Source: CBDAUN01 sp965214875 (GTDB lineage: Bacteria > Pseudomonadota > Gammaproteobacteria > Arenicellales > JAJDZL01). Taken from it: 64,000 nt of DNA. The position numbers and the translations under genes are program-made. Shown here one piece after another: positions 61,901 to 64,000 of this stretch. The stretch spans positions 372,001 through 436,000 of the forward strand of contig OZ243980.1 in NCBI GenBank assembly GCA_965214875.1. The letters are read 5' to 3'. The notes beneath the pieces are model-generated. The model was not told where the DNA came from and ran no database searches. It saw only the letters and a list, made by a program, of their open reading frames with translations. Each line of letters opens with the position of its first letter. Position 1 is the stretch's first letter.

Positions 61901-63457
61901 TCACATGCCCCAGACCGTCACCTTTCTGCCGTCCACGGACTCTTCGCGGCGGAACACCTTCTGGTCCCAGGATCTTTTCTCCGAGCGGTCGAAGACCACC
62001 AGATGGCCCTCCGCGGCGCCGCACCGCCGCATATACCCGCCAAGCTGCTCCAGGCCCTCTGCAATCGTGCGCTCCAGGCTCTTCCTTCTCAGCTTGCACT
62101 CGACCGCCTCCCGCTGCCTTTGCTCGCCCCACTCGATCATCAGGTCTAAACGCCCCCGCCCCAGCCCGTACTCGCGCTCGATCCGCCCGCCCGCGTTCAC
62201 CACCCGCTGCAAAAACGCCTGCAGCAAAAGCTGCGGCCCCGCCTCCCTATAGTCGAACCGCCCCACCCAGTGCTCCGAATGCTCCCGGAAAAAACCCTGG
62301 AACGCCTCCATCAGACGGCCCATCATCAGCCTGCCGTCCTCCACGTACCACGCGGTCTGGAATGGCAGCGCCTCGTCGGCCGAGGTGATCAGCTCGCGCG
62401 GCACCACCTCGCGGTAGATCGCGTTGGCGATCCGGATCGGCCCGCTCCGGGCGATCAGCCCCAGATCCCGCGCATACTGCACGTCGTCCGGAAGATAGGG
62501 CGGCGCCTCGCCGCCGCTGACGATGGACTCGATCACCCGCTTGACGCGCGGCTCGCGAAGCTTGTCCGCCAGCTGGTCCAGATGCGTGTCGCGCCGAAGA
62601 ATCAGCGCCTCCCTCGCATCGACGACATCGTTGCGACCGATCGTCGCCCCGAGGTCCCGAACCTTCTTCAGAACCTCCCTGGCCAGCGCGTTGACCAGCC
62701 ACGGCTGCCCCGCGGTCGACTCCCACACCTCCGCCAGCGCCTCCCCGCTCCACGGCTGGCCGGTCTCTTCGGTATGCTGCAGCAGAAGCGATCGCACCTC
62801 GGCCTCGCCGAAGTCCCCCAGCCGGATCGACTCGGCCTTGACGTTGAACGCGCTGCCGCCGGCGACCACCGCCCTCTCCGAGCCCGAATGGATCCGGTAG
62901 TCGCGCACGTCGCGGATGCCGCACAGGATGCCGCTCTGCGGAAAGCGCTTCGGCCGCTGCGTGTAGCCCGCCCGCAGCTGGCGCAAGACCGAGATCAGCG
63001 TGTCGCCCACCAGCGCGTCGATCTCGTCGATCATCACCACCAGCGGCCGCGCATCGGCCGCCGACCAGCGCGCCAGCAGCTGGCGCAGCGCGCCATGCGC
63101 GCCGTGCGTGTCCAGAATGCCCGGCCAGGTGTCGTGCTCCAAAGTGCGGTCCTCCAAAGCCAGCGCCTCCTCGCCGAACTCGCCCAGAATCGCCTGCATC
63201 GCGACATGCGCGTCCTCGCGCGCCGCCTGGCCGGCCTCGACATTGACATACGCCGCCCGATAGCGCCCCGACGCGTTCAATTCGTCGCGCAAGGCCAATA
63301 GCGCCGAAGTCTTGCCCGTCTGACGCGGCGCATGCAAAATGAAGTAGCGCTTTTGCTCGATTAGACCGAACACTTCATCCCGGTCTATTCGCTCTAGCGG
63401 TGGAATATGGTAGTGGTCCCTCAGTATGGTAGGGCCGGCAGTGTTGAATGTTCGCAT
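61901..63457 (-). CDS. P-loop ATPase with C-terminal PD-(D/E)XK nuclease domain
   Basis: 518 residues from MRTFNTAGPTILRDHYHIPP; a longer frame opens at 63541. Walker A is APRQTGKTSA and Walker B LVVMIDEIDALVGDTL, followed by a winged-helix region (GQPWLVNALAREVLKKV is typical of archaeal-type ATPases, AAA_14-like). The C-terminus has LGRGRLDLMIEWGEQRQREA and VECKLRRKS, giving the Asp and ExK of a PD-(D/E)XK nuclease. Very GC-rich compared with most of the island. Function unknown; such fusions are mobile and patchy in distribution. Confidence 0.85.
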   Translation of the reverse strand: MRTFNTAGPTILRDHYHIPPLERIDRDEVFGLIEQKRYFILHAPRQTGKTSALLALRDELNASGRYRAAYVNVEAGQAAREDAHVAMQAILGEFGEEALALEDRTLEHDTWPGILDTHGAHGALRQLLARWSAADARPLVVMIDEIDALVGDTLISVLRQLRAGYTQRPKRFPQSGILCGIRDVRDYRIHSGSERAVVAGGSAFNVKAESIRLGDFGEAEVRSLLLQHTEETGQPWSGEALAEVWESTAGQPWLVNALAREVLKKVRDLGATIGRNDVVDAREALILRRDTHLDQLADKLREPRVKRVIESIVSGGEAPPYLPDDVQYARDLGLIARSGPIRIANAIYREVVPRELITSADEALPFQTAWYVEDGRLMMGRLMEAFQGFFREHSEHWVGRFDYREAGPQLLLQAFLQRVVNAGGRIEREYGLGRGRLDLMIEWGEQRQREAVECKLRRKSLERTIAEGLEQLGGYMRRCGAAEGHLVVFDRSEKRSWDQKVFRREESVDGRKVTVWGM

Positions 63458-63862
63458 GATATCTCGATTATAGTGGACAAGCCCGCCTTCGGCGGCCACG
63501 CTTACGCGCAAAGAACTGCGTCGCGATCCTTTCAGTATCAATGACTTGCGATTTTAGTTCTTTATGAGCCCTCTAGCCCCGCGGCGGGGTCGCCATTAAC
63601 TTCAAAAACTACATAATATCAATTACTTATCAATTTATTTTCTGCAAAGTAGCCAAACTTGCATACTACGCTTTCAGCTAGTGAATGGCCGGTTTAGCAG
63701 CGAATTCGGAATTGGGCATAAATTGACTGACTCGCAATGAAATCATGCATATAGAATTCATTCTGGAGAATGCAGGAATAAACCCTTACCTTGCAATAAT
63801 TAGCCTGCCAGAACAGGCGACTGCTTTTTGACAATATGATCGCCAGTTCGGTAATTCCTTAC
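63458..63862. other. About 400 bp intergenic, no gene seen
   Basis: AT-rich spacer after the GC-rich ATPase-nuclease gene; no RNA gene, repeat or convincing ORF recognised. Confidence 0.4.
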
Positions 63863-64000
63863 TCAATGTGGTGTCATCTTGACTGACAAGCGCTTGATTC
63901 CGCCAACAAAATTCGATCGAACATATTCGACATCATCGGTGAGCTGAATTGATCTGACCCGCTTGACGAGCTCTTGCAGCAAGACGCGAAGCTCAAGGCG
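63863..64000 (-). CDS. Cytochrome P450, C-terminal end (continues beyond window)
   Basis: The last 45 codons before a TGA at 63863-63865 read RLELRVLLQELVKRVRSIQL and then EYVRSNFVGGIKRLSVKM. In class I bacterial P450s the haem-ligand loop is followed by an L-A-RLE helix and the ending (V)RS-NFV-G-KRLPV, which this matches closely. The haem-binding Cys lies outside the window. It may belong to the aromatic-degradation neighbourhood. Confidence 0.85.
   Translation of the reverse strand, partial: RLELRVLLQELVKRVRSIQLTDDVEYVRSNFVGGIKRLSVKMTPH

Noticed and set aside
1..64000. CRISPR arrays, cas genes, rRNA genes
   Set aside because: No regularly spaced short repeats and no cas or rRNA sequence were recognised on either strand.

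Overview
This is a proteobacterial chromosome segment, most likely gammaproteobacterial. That is inferred from the 601-residue RpoD beside DnaG, an MsbA lipid A exporter, TRAP and Tct transporters, and an ICE-type ParA/ParB remnant. Ordinary metabolic genes are broken up by many decaying insertion sequences and by a dense run of toxin-antitoxin, restriction-modification and other defence-like genes, a pattern common in host-associated or relaxed-selection genomes (inference).

Layout. 1-5.0 kb: C-terminal part of a membrane (VTT)-flavin disulfide reductase fusion, msbA, and a cobalt-type nitrile hydratase operon whose beta subunit is split into two genes. 5.1-8.2 kb: a three-gene operon of unknown function and a VapBC pair behind a perfect palindrome. 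8.3-13.4 kb: IS1380-type relic, the only IS481-type copy with an intact transposase, a secreted-protein gene whose 5' end is frameshifted by a 13-C tract (candidate phase variation), a dead higBA copy and a second IS1380 relic. 13.6-20.4 kb: TRAP transporter genes and a fused 5-oxoprolinase/hydantoinase, bracketed by direct repeats made of higBA remnants.

20.6-48.8 kb is an accessory/defence island: two restriction-modification systems, VapBC, HigBA, Phd/Doc-like and AbiE modules, a KAP-type NTPase, a AAA ATPase, a AAA-ATPase/nuclease fusion, an operon joining a ClpP-fold serine protease to a PIN toxin, and ParA/ParB remnants of an integrative element. At 35.0-39.7 kb an IS1380 element carries two later insertions, an IS481 copy and a DUF4338-IS4 element with clear terminal repeats and a 10-bp target duplication. 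The island ends at a tRNA(CAU) gene; degraded copies of that tRNA's 3' end occur inside the island in the same orientation, as expected for repeated integration at the tRNA.

48.9-64 kb returns to core and catabolic genes: tRNA, rpoD, dnaG, a TctCBA transporter, homoprotocatechuate dioxygenase and CHMS dehydrogenase-like genes, a formylglycine sulfatase/phosphonate hydrolase, a glutamine synthetase-like ligase, an ATPase-nuclease fusion and the C-terminus of a cytochrome P450. Together they suggest uptake and ring cleavage of an aromatic acid, possibly released from a sulfate or phosphonate ester.
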